Shown: one piece after another, positions 25,179-33,620 of the stretch
Numbering within the stretch: the stretch's first letter is position 1
How the letters are laid out: each line of letters starts with the position of its first letter
Notes under the pieces: model-generated
Database searches by the model: none
What the model was told of the DNA's origin: nothing
What the model saw: the letters and a program-made list of their open reading frames with translations, nothing else
Program-made: the position numbers and the translations under genes
NCBI GenBank assembly: GCA_965198825.1
Contig: CBDAQB010000001.1
Location: forward strand, 930,001 to 994,000
Reading direction: 5' to 3'
Origin: BOG-908 sp965198825
GTDB taxonomy: Bacteria; Pseudomonadota; Alphaproteobacteria; Acetobacterales; Acetobacteraceae
DNA length: 64,000 nucleotides

Positions 25179-26333
25179 ATGCTGAAGGTTGGCCGTAACG
25201 CCAATGCGCCTTCGTTCATGGTCATGGACGTGGTCGCAGCCGCCAACGCTCGGCAGGCAGCGCGGTCACCGGGCGATCCGCACGTCATCCACATGGAGGT
25301 TGGCCAGCCGTCCACCGGCGCGCCGGCCGGCGCGGTGCGCGCCATGCAGGCGGCGCTCGCGAGCGGGCGCGCACTTGGTTATACCGAAGCGTTCGGCCAT
25401 GCGTCGTTGCGCGAGCGCATCTCTGCCCATTACGCCGACTGGTATGGGCTCGATGTTCCTGCGAGGCGAATTGCAGTAACGATCGGCGCGTCCAGCGCTT
25501 TTCCGCTGGCGTTTCTCTCCGCGTTCGACCCTGGCGACCGGGTGGCACTCGCCTCACCCTACTATCCGCCCTACGTGAACATCCTGCGCGCGCTAGGCCT
25601 TAAACCGGTTGTTCTGGAGGCCACCGAGGCGGACCGGTTCCAGCCGACGGTCGCCTTGCTGGACCAGCTCGATCCCCCGCCTGATGGCCTCATCATCGCA
25701 AGTCCCTGCAATCCGGCCGGCACCATGCTTCATCCGTACGAGTTCGCCGCGCTGGCCGCCTGGTGCGCGCGCAATGGCGTGCGGATAGTATCGGACGAGA
25801 TCTACCATGGACTAACCTACGACAGCCCGATGACATCGGCGGCGAACCTGCCTGGCGCCATCGTCATCAACAGCTTTTCCAAGTATTTCTCGATGACCGG
25901 CTGGCGGGTGGGCTGGATGGTTCTGCCGGAGGATCTGGTGCGCCCGGCCGAGTGCCTGGCGCAGAACTTCTTCATCTCCGCCCCTCATATCAGCCAGCTC
26001 GCCGCCGAGGCGGCGTTTGACTGTCATGACGAATTGGCCTCCAACGTCGCACGCTATCGGAACTCGCGCGCGCATCTGCTCGAGGCATTGCCACGAGCCG
26101 GCTTCACGCATCTTTCGCCTGCGGAGGGTGCGTTCTACGTCTTCGCGGACGTATCGGACCGCACGAGCGACAGCGTCGCTTTCTGCGCCAGGATGCTTGC
26201 AGAGACAGGCGTGGCGGCTGCGCCAGGGCTTGATTTCGATACCCGCCGCGGCCTGGCGTATGTCCGCCTCAGCTACTGTGGAAGCACGCCGGACATGGAG
26301 GAGGCTACAAGGCGGCTCGCCGCGTTCCGCTGA
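25179..26333 (+). CDS. PLP-dependent aminotransferase, class I/II fold
   Basis: A 384-residue cytosolic aminotransferase of the aspartate-aminotransferase fold. Visible landmarks are GYTEAFGHASLRERISAHY (substrate-domain start), ASPCNPAGTM (174-183), SDEIYHGL with the PLP-pyridine Asp (D206), and NSFSKYFSMTGWRVGW with the Schiff-base lysine K235. RLSYCG near the C-terminus holds the carboxylate-binding Arg. The specific amino acid cannot be named. It lies 12 bp after the gamma-glutamyltransferase-like gene and is probably cotranscribed with it. Confidence 0.9.
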   Translation: MLKVGRNANAPSFMVMDVVAAANARQAARSPGDPHVIHMEVGQPSTGAPAGAVRAMQAALASGRALGYTEAFGHASLRERISAHYADWYGLDVPARRIAVTIGASSAFPLAFLSAFDPGDRVALASPYYPPYVNILRALGLKPVVLEATEADRFQPTVALLDQLDPPPDGLIIASPCNPAGTMLHPYEFAALAAWCARNGVRIVSDEIYHGLTYDSPMTSAANLPGAIVINSFSKYFSMTGWRVGWMVLPEDLVRPAECLAQNFFISAPHISQLAAEAAFDCHDELASNVARYRNSRAHLLEALPRAGFTHLSPAEGAFYVFADVSDRTSDSVAFCARMLAETGVAAAPGLDFDTRRGLAYVRLSYCGSTPDMEEATRRLAAFR

Positions 26334-26349
26334 GCCTAAGAAGAGCCAT

Positions 26350-26394
26350 AAGCTTTTAGTTGCGCAAAGCTTAAAATATGCTACCTAAGGTAGC
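26350..26394 (+). promoter_or_regulatory. Two inverted repeats and an AT-rich -10-like box ahead of the diguanylate cyclase gene
   Basis: AAGCTTT (26350-26356)/AAAGCTT (26366-26372) is followed directly by TTAAAATAT and then by the perfect hairpin GCTACC-taa-GGTAGC (26380-26394). The second could be an operator or a short leader stem. An ATG at 26378 falls inside this structure, which is one reason for choosing the later start at 26441. Confidence 0.4.
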
Positions 26395-26440
26395 AGAACG
26401 GCCGCTCACGGTAAGTTCTTTGCTGTTGGAGCAGCCTGCT

Positions 26441-28180
26441 ATGCCCGCCGACAAAACGTCGACACCCTTGTTCATACAGCGCCCGCCCCGAACGAACTGG
26501 CGAGCAGCCTACCCTTACGCCTGGATCGGAATCGTCGGCGTCGTGGCACTCATGACGCTCAGCGCGGTCGTCGGCTTTCTCGCAACGAGCCAGGATCAGA
26601 CCCGGCTCAACCAGGCCCGGCTCGTGAACCGCGAACTGCGGCTGATGTTGGTATCGCTGGTCGATGCGGAAACCGGGGTGCGCGGTTTCGTGCTGACGGG
26701 CAAAGTCGAATATCTTGAGCCTTACGAGTGGGGCACGCGCGCGCTGGAAACGCTGCCTCCTGCATTGACTGCCGATGTTGATAGTTTTGCGGCGACCCTC
26801 CCGGCCGCCTCCGGCAGCCGCTCGCCATTTTCCGACAAGCTGGCCACCTTGCGGGGCGTCTGGTCGGACGCCATCAGGCAAGCGGAGTCGCATGACCTGT
26901 CGCAAGCCTCGGCGACCCTGCAATCGTCGCATGGCAAAATGCTGATGGACGGGCTGCGCGCCGACATAGGCGGCTTCATTGCAACGCGCGATGCTGCGGC
27001 GGTGAAGGCAGAACACGCCATCGATCAAGAGGAGAACTGGGTTCTCCTGCTGAACCTGCTCGGCGGTGCAGCGGCGATCGGCGCGCTCGTCTATGCCGCG
27101 CGGCGCTCGGCACGCGACACCGCACGTCGCGAACGCGCAGTGCGCGAGAACATCAAGGCGCGAAATCAGATCGAACGTTTGTTCGTCATGGCTGAAATGC
27201 TGCAGAGCGCCACCGACCGTGAAGACGCCAACGAGGTCTTGCGCGCCAGTGCCACGCAGCTACTCCCCGGCCTTGGCGGCGCACTCTATGTTTTTAATAA
27301 TTCGCGTGACCGCCTCGATCTTTCGACGACATGGTCGGGTGACGGCAGCATGGACACGCATTCCAGCCTTCCCGATCACATCACGCCCGGCAGCTGCTGG
27401 GCGCTCAAGCGTGGCAAGCCGCACCGCAACACAGGTATCGCCGGTGCATTGCGCTGCGCCCACGCGATCGCAGGACAGGTGACGCTCGAGATACCAATGG
27501 CCGCGCGCGGCGAACTCTACGGCCTGCTCGAACTCACCGCTTCCGGCGCCGATGCTGAGGAACGCATGGCCGACGTCCAGCTCATCGCCGGCGCTCTCGC
27601 CGATGCCATGTCGCTGGCGCTTTCCAATATCAGCCTGCGTGAGCGCCTGCGGAACCAAGCTTTGCGTGATCCACTCACCGGACTCTACAATCGGCGCTTC
27701 CTCGAAGAGATGATCGAACGCCTTGCGCACGAGGCTGACCGCAAGCGCACGCCGCTGTCGGCGTTGATGCTCGATCTCGATCACTTCAAAATGCTGAACG
27801 ACCAATTCGGACACACCACCGGCGATGCCGTGCTGCGGCAAGTCTCGAACACCATCATGGCAAACCTGCGCGCAACTGATGTCGCCTGCCGCTACGGCGG
27901 CGAGGAACTCGCCATCCTCATGCCTGACACCAGCCTTGAATTTGCAACAGCAAAGGCCGAACAGATTCGTGCCGCCATCGCCGACATGTCGCGCGACGGG
28001 CGCATTCCGCCGGTGACTGCTTCGATCGGCATTGCCAGCGCGCCTGAGACATCTGCACGAGCAAACGATCTGATCGCGGCTGCAGACGCCTCGCTCTACC
28101 TCGCCAAGCAGCAGGGGCGTGACCGTGTCGTGGCTGGCGTGCCTCGGAGCGGGGCCCCTAAGCTTGTGGTTGCGGAGTAG
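26441..28180 (+). CDS. Diguanylate cyclase with CHASE3 and GAF domains
   Basis: An inner-membrane c-di-GMP synthase. Start ATG 26441, preceded by GGAGCAG, gives 579 residues. A first transmembrane helix (about 28-50) is followed by a periplasmic CHASE3 sensor (VDAETGVRGFVLTGKVEYLEPY), a second helix (WVLLLNLLGGAAAIGALVYAA), a GAF domain (about 245-405) and a C-terminal GGDEF domain. The catalytic motif is GGEEL near 486, in the active GG(D/E)E form, and RATD five residues before it matches the inhibitory I-site. The enzyme should therefore be active and product-inhibited. An AT-rich element follows the stop codon, then a sensor kinase gene. Confidence 0.93.
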   Translation: MPADKTSTPLFIQRPPRTNWRAAYPYAWIGIVGVVALMTLSAVVGFLATSQDQTRLNQARLVNRELRLMLVSLVDAETGVRGFVLTGKVEYLEPYEWGTRALETLPPALTADVDSFAATLPAASGSRSPFSDKLATLRGVWSDAIRQAESHDLSQASATLQSSHGKMLMDGLRADIGGFIATRDAAAVKAEHAIDQEENWVLLLNLLGGAAAIGALVYAARRSARDTARRERAVRENIKARNQIERLFVMAEMLQSATDREDANEVLRASATQLLPGLGGALYVFNNSRDRLDLSTTWSGDGSMDTHSSLPDHITPGSCWALKRGKPHRNTGIAGALRCAHAIAGQVTLEIPMAARGELYGLLELTASGADAEERMADVQLIAGALADAMSLALSNISLRERLRNQALRDPLTGLYNRRFLEEMIERLAHEADRKRTPLSALMLDLDHFKMLNDQFGHTTGDAVLRQVSNTIMANLRATDVACRYGGEELAILMPDTSLEFATAKAEQIRAAIADMSRDGRIPPVTASIGIASAPETSARANDLIAAADASLYLAKQQGRDRVVAGVPRSGAPKLVVAE

Positions 28181-28181
28181 A

Positions 28182-28278
28182 AAGGAAGCACTTCTTTTTT
28201 GAAAAAAAGAAGCAAAAAACTTTTTGTCCTGTGGGCTCGGCACTTTCTCAAGCCGGGTTCGCCTTAACGCTTCCTTTC
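28182..28278. repeat. AT-rich palindromic element, left arm and core, right arm deleted (copy 6)
   Basis: AAGGAAGCACTTCTTTTTTG and AAAAAAAGAAGCAAAAAAC are followed by core sequence GGGCTCGGCACTTTCTCAAG. The segment ends with CGCTTCCTTTCG, the normal outer end of a right arm, so the right palindrome appears to have been lost. Confidence 0.75.
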
Positions 28279-28325
28279 GTTCGCCTTTGATTGACAAAAG
28301 GCCAGCACCGCTAAATCTGGGTCTC

Positions 28326-28607
28326 ATGACACTTGCCGATCTCCCGGCCGTTCAGCTCCTGCGGTCGAGTCGCCAACCCATGCTGATCATTTGGCGTGCG
28401 GAGCGAGTGCGGATTGCTAACGCCGCATTCGACGCCCTGGTAAGCCCCGGCGAATGGCTGTCGCTATACCAAGCCATCGAGCACCAAGTCGAACAGGTGA
28501 AGGGGGGGTGGTGCGGCAACCTGGCACGAAGCCGCACGCATCACCCTCCGGACTGGCGCTCAGGAACGGATCGCTTGGTGGACCTACGGCATTTCGCCAC
28601 TTGGTGA
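28326..28607 (+). pseudogene. 5' fragment of the PAS-GAF hybrid histidine kinase gene, cut off by a frameshift
   Basis: This frame begins MTLADLPAVQLLRSSRQPML at 28326 and encodes a PAS-like segment (MLIIWRAERVRIANAAFDAL). At the run of seven G (28502-28508) it leaves the coding frame and ends at 28607. In the other frame the protein continues without a break from the G run (GGAATWHEAARITLRTGAQE, then RIAWWTYGISPLGDPAAV) into the kinase at 28618. With six G the two parts would form one gene of about 821 codons (28326-30792). Confidence 0.8.
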
Positions 28608-28617
28608 TCCAGCAGCG

Positions 28618-30792
28618 GTGGGCGGGGCCGATGGCGTCCTGCTCACCTGCACGGACGTGACGCGGCGGCACCAAAGTCAGGACCTGCAGCGCGACTCTGA
28701 CGAGCATGCGCGTTTTGCGTTGGCAGCCAGCGAGAGCGTGGGAACGTGGGATTGGGATATCACCACGGACATGGTGCGCGCTGGCGGCCGGTTTGCCGAG
28801 CTTTACGGCGTTGATGCCGAACTTGCGAAAGCAGGTGCGCCCATCGCTGTATTCATGCGGAACATCTATTCCGGTGACCAGGCGCGCGTCGGTCGGGAGA
28901 TTGCTCGCGCAGTCGAGACGAGGCGCGAGTTCATCTCCGAATACCGGCTTGTGCAGGCTGACGGCTCGAACCGCTGGGTTGCGGCACGCGGGCGCTGCAT
29001 CTGCGACGATGGCGGCAAGCCGGTCCGGTTTCCCGGTCTTGTCATCGACATCACCGAACGCAAGCAGGCCGAGGCGCGAAGCGAAGCTTTACTCGCGCTC
29101 GACAGGCGTTTTGGCAGCCTCGACGCGCCTGCAGACCTCGCCTTTGCGGCGGCCGAAATGCTGGGTCGTACCTTGGGGGTAAGCCGCGCCGGCTACGGCA
29201 CGATCGACATCGCTACTGAGACGATCACCATCGACCGCGATTGGAATGCGCCCGGCATAAAGAGCCTGGCCGGCGTGCTGCAGTTCCGGGATTACGGATC
29301 CTATATCGAGGACCTCAAGCGCGGTGAAACCGTGATAGTGGCCGATGCAACGGACGATCCGCGTACCACCAGCACAGCCGATGCTCTGAAAGCCATCAGC
29401 GCGGCCTCTTTCATCAACATGCCGGTAACCGAGCACCAGGGTCTCGTTGCCCTGCTCTATCTCAATCACGCTGGACCCAGGGCGTGGCCACCAGAGGAAC
29501 TGGCGTTCGTTCGCGAGGTCGCGCACCGCACACGGATGGCAGTGGAGCGTCGTCGCGCAGAGCGCGATCTGCGCGAACTCGCCAACTCGCTCGAGGCCCA
29601 AGTGGCCGAGCGCACGCGCGAACTGATGCAGACAGAAGCGGCATTACGCCAGTCACAGAAGATGGAGGCTGTCGGCCAACTCACCGGCGGTCTGGCGCAT
29701 GATTTCAACAATCTGCTCACCGGCGTCATTGGCAGCCTGGAGATCCTGCAGGCTCGCGTGGCGCAAGGACGCATCAGCGACGTGGACCGCTACGTCAACG
29801 CGGCTCAGGGAGCCGCCCGCCGTGCGGCGGCGCTTACCCACCGCCTGCTCGCGTTCTCTCGCCGTCAGACCCTCGATCCGAAGCCCACCGACATAAATCG
29901 GCTCGTGTTGGGAATGGAACAGTTGATCCAGCGGACGGTCGGGCCTGGCATTGCGGTCGAGACAGTCGGCTCTGGCGGCTTGTGGAACACTTTGGTCGAT
30001 CCAAGCCAGTTGGAGAATGCGCTTCTCAACCTCGCCATCAATGCCCGCGACGCGATGCCTGACGGTGGGCGCCTGACGATCGAAACTTCAAATCGTTGGC
30101 TCGATAGCCGCGGCTCGCAGGAGAGGGATCTGCAGCCCGGTCAATATGTCAGCCTCTGCGTGAGCGACAATGGCGTAGGCATGCCACCTGATGTCGTCGC
30201 CAGGGCATTCGATCCATTCTTCACGACCAAGCCGATTGGCGAGGGCACCGGTCTTGGGCTTTCGATGATCTACGGCTTCGCGCGGCAATCCGGCGGGCAG
30301 GTGCGTATCTATTCGGAGGTCGGCAAGGGAACGATGGTTTGCCTCTACCTGCCACGGCATCTCGGCGAGGTGGAGGCTGAGGACGTGCCGGATGCGCGAA
30401 CCCATTCAGCCCGGGACGCGACCACCTTGACGGTGCTTGTGGTGGACGACGAACCGACAGTGCGCATGCTTGTCACAGAAGTTCTCGAAGATCTCGGCTA
30501 CGGAGCGATCGAAGCGGCGGATGGCGTTTCTGCGCTCAAGATACTGAATTCGGACATACGCATCGATTTGCTGGTGACCGACGTGGGATTGCCAGGTGGC
30601 TTGAATGGCAGGCAGCTTGCCGACTCGTCACGCGTGGTGCGCCCGGGCCTCAAAGTGCTGTTCATCACCGGCTACGCCGAAAATGCCGTGCTGAACCATG
30701 GGCATTTGGAGGCCGGCATGCAGGTGCTGACGAAGCCATTTGCTATGGCGACGCTGGCGAGCCGGATCGATGAAATGATCCTTGCTCAGTAG
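28618..30792 (+). CDS. Hybrid sensor histidine kinase/response regulator (PAS-GAF-HisKA-HATPase-REC), 5' end frameshifted
   Basis: From the GTG at 28618 the product has 724 residues and no membrane segment. A PAS/PAC unit (WDWDITTDMVRAGGRFAELYG, in parts about 43-63, to GLVIDITERKQAEA) is followed by a GAF domain (about 155-320) and a coiled coil. HisKA carries H361 in GGLAHDFNN. HATPase_c has NLAINARDAMPDGG, SDNGVGM and FFTTKPIGEGTGLGLSMIYG. A C-terminal receiver has DDE, phosphoacceptor D655 (VTDVGLPG) and LTKPF. The true gene probably starts at 28326; see the frameshift at 28502-28508. GTG 28618 lacks an obvious ribosome site, so this ORF alone may be poorly expressed. Its neighbour is a diguanylate cyclase. 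Confidence 0.88.
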   Translation: MGGADGVLLTCTDVTRRHQSQDLQRDSDEHARFALAASESVGTWDWDITTDMVRAGGRFAELYGVDAELAKAGAPIAVFMRNIYSGDQARVGREIARAVETRREFISEYRLVQADGSNRWVAARGRCICDDGGKPVRFPGLVIDITERKQAEARSEALLALDRRFGSLDAPADLAFAAAEMLGRTLGVSRAGYGTIDIATETITIDRDWNAPGIKSLAGVLQFRDYGSYIEDLKRGETVIVADATDDPRTTSTADALKAISAASFINMPVTEHQGLVALLYLNHAGPRAWPPEELAFVREVAHRTRMAVERRRAERDLRELANSLEAQVAERTRELMQTEAALRQSQKMEAVGQLTGGLAHDFNNLLTGVIGSLEILQARVAQGRISDVDRYVNAAQGAARRAAALTHRLLAFSRRQTLDPKPTDINRLVLGMEQLIQRTVGPGIAVETVGSGGLWNTLVDPSQLENALLNLAINARDAMPDGGRLTIETSNRWLDSRGSQERDLQPGQYVSLCVSDNGVGMPPDVVARAFDPFFTTKPIGEGTGLGLSMIYGFARQSGGQVRIYSEVGKGTMVCLYLPRHLGEVEAEDVPDARTHSARDATTLTVLVVDDEPTVRMLVTEVLEDLGYGAIEAADGVSALKILNSDIRIDLLVTDVGLPGGLNGRQLADSSRVVRPGLKVLFITGYAENAVLNHGHLEAGMQVLTKPFAMATLASRIDEMILAQ

Positions 30793-30805
30793 GCGATCCG
30801 GCAGG

Positions 30806-31945
30806 TTATGACGTCGCCAGCTTCTTGAAGTGGGCGCCGTCTGTCAGTCGCGAAGCGCCATCGGTCACGATCGTGTCGCCCGGCGAAAGGCCCGCTGTGA
30901 TGACCGCAGTCGTATCGTCCTGGTGCGAAACCGTGATGGTACGGCGCGTAACGGTGCCGTCCGGCTTGGCGAGAAAGACGTAGGCGCCTTGCGCACCGCG
31001 CTGCACCGCTTGCGTAGGCACCACGGTGGCGTTGTGGTCAACGCGCAATGTAAGTCGCACGTTGACGAAGGCGCCCGGCCAAAGTCGTAGTGCTGGGTTG
31101 GGGAAGATCGCCTTGAGCTTGATCGTGCCGGTGTTCTGGTCGACCTGGTTGTCGAGCACCGAGACGTGACCGCGGTCGAGCACTGCGGTGGTATCGCCGT
31201 TTTGCGGCAACGCGGCGACGGCCGGACCGCCGGAAGCAGCGTTGTCGGCCATGGCTTTCGTCACGTCGGGAAGCGTCTGCTGCGGCAGGGTGAAGACAAC
31301 GAAGATGGGATGCAATGTCGTCACCACGGTGATCGGCGTTGCGTCCGTACTGGACACGAGATTTCCGATATCGACCTGGCGGATGCCGGCGCGGCCATCG
31401 ATCGGCGCGCGGATGGTGGTGTAGTCGAGATTGGTTCGGGCGCTGTCGATTTGGGCCTGGTCCTGGCGCACCTGCGCGTCGTCGGAGGCGACGGTTGCGC
31501 GCTGCGTGTCGGCCTGTTGCGCGGTGCTGTATTGGGTTTTCACCAGCTTGTCGTAGCGCGCGAGATCACGCTGCGCGTTGGCGAGGGTTGCCGCGTCCTG
31601 CGCCTTCTTGGCGACAGCCTGGTCGTAGGTGGCCTGGTAGGTGCGCGGATCGATGCGCGCGAGCACGTCGCCCACGTGCAGATCCTGACCTTCGCGGAAA
31701 CGTATTTCCACGATCGGGCCGCCTACCATGGGACGGATATTCACCGTGTTCAGCGCCTGCACCGTCCCAATGCCGTCGAGTGTCACCGGCACGTCGGCAC
31801 GCGTTGCCTGTGCAGTCAGGACAGGGACGGCTGTGTCGGTCGCGTCGGCCGCCTTCGCCTTGGCTGCTTGCTGGTGGCCGCGATACCAGACGAGGCCGCC
31901 CACGACAGCGATGACGATGATGATAGCGAGGATAAAGCGTTTCAT
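30806..31945 (-). CDS. Efflux RND-type periplasmic adaptor (membrane fusion protein, MdtA-like)
   Basis: A 379-residue adaptor. An N-terminal membrane anchor (FILAIIIVIAVVGGLVWY) is followed by a barrel-sandwich half (NIRPMVGGPIVEIRFREGQDL), a coiled-coil hairpin (VAKKAQDAATLANAQRDLAR ... ATVASDDAQVRQDQAQIDSAR), the second lipoyl half (TTIRAPIDGRAGIRQVDIGN) and a C-terminal beta-barrel (GAFVNVRLTL, VVPTQAVQRG). These proteins couple an inner-membrane pump to an outer-membrane channel. ATG overlaps the stop of the outer-membrane factor gene as ATGA. No RND, ABC or MFS pump gene is next to it: the following gene is the convergent kinase. Confidence 0.9.
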   Translation of the reverse strand: MKRFILAIIIVIAVVGGLVWYRGHQQAAKAKAADATDTAVPVLTAQATRADVPVTLDGIGTVQALNTVNIRPMVGGPIVEIRFREGQDLHVGDVLARIDPRTYQATYDQAVAKKAQDAATLANAQRDLARYDKLVKTQYSTAQQADTQRATVASDDAQVRQDQAQIDSARTNLDYTTIRAPIDGRAGIRQVDIGNLVSSTDATPITVVTTLHPIFVVFTLPQQTLPDVTKAMADNAASGGPAVAALPQNGDTTAVLDRGHVSVLDNQVDQNTGTIKLKAIFPNPALRLWPGAFVNVRLTLRVDHNATVVPTQAVQRGAQGAYVFLAKPDGTVTRRTITVSHQDDTTAVITAGLSPGDTIVTDGASRLTDGAHFKKLATS

Positions 31946-33450
31946 GCGTGCTCCGGAGTGACCCAGCCGCCGCCGAGAGCTTTGTAGAGCGAAACCAGGG
32001 CGAGGAAGCGCGAGACGCGTACCTGCGCAAGCGTGTCCTCGTCGCCGAACAATGTCGTCTGGGTGTTCAAAACGGTGATGATGTCCACCGTGCCTGCCTC
32101 GAGCTGCGCCCGGGCGATATCCGCCGAGCGTTGTGCGGTTCGCACGGCTTCTGCTTCAAGACGTTCTTGTTCCGCATCGAACGATTGCTGCGTCAATGAG
32201 GTTTCGACATCAGACAATGCCTGCAGCACGGACTTGGCGTAATCGGCGGCTAATTCGCGATACCGGCCTTTTGCGCCGCCCAGCGTGCCGGACTTCAGGC
32301 CGTTGTCGAAGATCGTCTGCGTGAGCGAACTGGCGAGGCTGGCGATGAGTGTGCCTGGTCCCGTCAAGGTGGACAGAGCCAAGCTCGACAGCCCGCCCGA
32401 TGCGGTCAGCTGCAAGGAGGGAAAGAAGTCTGCAAAATCCTGCCGCACAGTCTGGTTCTGCGAAATCAGTTGCGCCTCGGCATTGGCAACATCGGGACGC
32501 CTGCGCAGCAGGTCTGACGGCAAGCCGGGTGCGACAGGGGGCAATTGCAGCTTGGTCAGCGGAACCGGCGTCAGCGCAATGCGCTCAGGCGGGCGGCCGA
32601 CGAGGATTGCCAGCGCAATGACCTCCTGACGATACTGGCTCTCGAAAGAAGGAATTTGCGCGCGCGCGCTGGCGACCAGCGCCTCCTGCTGGCTCACGTC
32701 GAGCAGGCTGGCCGTGCCGACGCTCAGGCGGCCCCGGTAGGCATCGAGAACATGCGAGGCAACATCGAGATTGTGCCTGGCGATGGCGAGCCGGTCGCGG
32801 TAGCTGAGCGCCTGGAAATAGGTGTTGGCAATGCTGCTGATGGTGGTGAGCAGGACCGTCTGCTGGTCGTAGCGGCTGGCGAGCGCCGAAGCCTGGGCTG
32901 CGCGCAGCGCGTCGAGGTTCTTGCCCCAGAAATCCACTTCGTAGGCCGCTGATAGCTGAAGCTGGTAGCTGCGCGTCTCGGTGTAGCGCGAGCCTCCTGT
33001 CGTCAGCCCAAACGCGCTCGTCGTTCCCAGCGTACTCGTCGTGCCGCCGAGGCCGGAGGTTGCTCCCGATGTGGCACCAGTGGTGAACGAGCTGGTCCCG
33101 AACGATCCAGAACCGGTGCCGACGCGCTCCCAGCTCTGATTGCCTGTGCCAGTGATCGTCGGGAGGAGTGGTGAACCCGCCACACGGGCCGCCTGGTCGG
33201 CCTGCACCACGCGGGCGATCGCCGCCTGCACGTCCGGGCTGCCGGCGATCGCCGCATCGATGAGCTCATCCAGCTCGGGCGCGCCGAAGCCGCGCCACCA
33301 GGCCGGGTCGATCGGCGGAAGGGGCGCCGCTGTTGGCGCGACATAGGCGGATGGGATGTCCAGTGGAGGCCGATGGTAGCGAGGCCCTACGCCGCATCCG
33401 GCAAGCGCGGTCGCAAGCAGCAGCGCCGTCGCGCGGGAGAGGCGGGTCAT
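31942..33450 (-). CDS. Outer-membrane efflux lipoprotein, NodT/OprM family
   Basis: A TolC-type outer-membrane factor. The start ATG 33450 gives 502 residues with lipobox LAGC; a longer upstream frame is not needed. Family landmarks are RYHRPPLDIPSAY, DPAWWRGFGAPELDELI, VDFWGKNLDALRAAQA, LRRRPDVANAEAQL and the repeated second half ending LVSLYKALGGGWV. An unusual insertion of about 45 residues rich in Gly, Ser and Thr (near 113-157, GTSSFTTGATSGATSGLG) lies early in the first repeat, probably in a surface loop. It is the first gene of a two-gene operon with the adaptor. Confidence 0.9.
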   Translation of the reverse strand: MTRLSRATALLLATALAGCGVGPRYHRPPLDIPSAYVAPTAAPLPPIDPAWWRGFGAPELDELIDAAIAGSPDVQAAIARVVQADQAARVAGSPLLPTITGTGNQSWERVGTGSGSFGTSSFTTGATSGATSGLGGTTSTLGTTSAFGLTTGGSRYTETRSYQLQLSAAYEVDFWGKNLDALRAAQASALASRYDQQTVLLTTISSIANTYFQALSYRDRLAIARHNLDVASHVLDAYRGRLSVGTASLLDVSQQEALVASARAQIPSFESQYRQEVIALAILVGRPPERIALTPVPLTKLQLPPVAPGLPSDLLRRRPDVANAEAQLISQNQTVRQDFADFFPSLQLTASGGLSSLALSTLTGPGTLIASLASSLTQTIFDNGLKSGTLGGAKGRYRELAADYAKSVLQALSDVETSLTQQSFDAEQERLEAEAVRTAQRSADIARAQLEAGTVDIITVLNTQTTLFGDEDTLAQVRVSRFLALVSLYKALGGGWVTPEHA

Positions 33451-33562
33451 TGGAGCGGCATGTAGGTGGCGATGGGTCCTTGAGCAGGGCCTATCTAGCG
33501 CATCTGGAAAGGAGCGCCAGGGAATGCAGAATGGGCCAAGGCGCAGCCAATCCTCAACCACG

Positions 33563-33620
33563 TAGCCAAGTCGCAAAAGTTTTTTGCTTCTTTTTTACAA
33601 AAAAGAAGACCTTGCTTCCT
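33563..33620 (+). repeat. AT-rich palindromic element, right arm (copy 7)
   Basis: GTAGCCAAGTCGCAAAAG, TTTTTTGCTTCTTTTTTAC and AAAAAAGAAGACCTTGC: a near-consensus right arm between the outer-membrane factor start and the DyP peroxidase stop. Its outer end coincides with the stop codon (33620-33622), in the position of a terminator for the porin-propeller-peroxidase operon. Confidence 0.8.

Noticed and set aside
28618..28620. GTG at 28618 as the natural kinase start
   Set aside because: The protein homology continues upstream in the same frame to the G run and then, one base shifted, to ATG 28326, so the GTG is probably internal.
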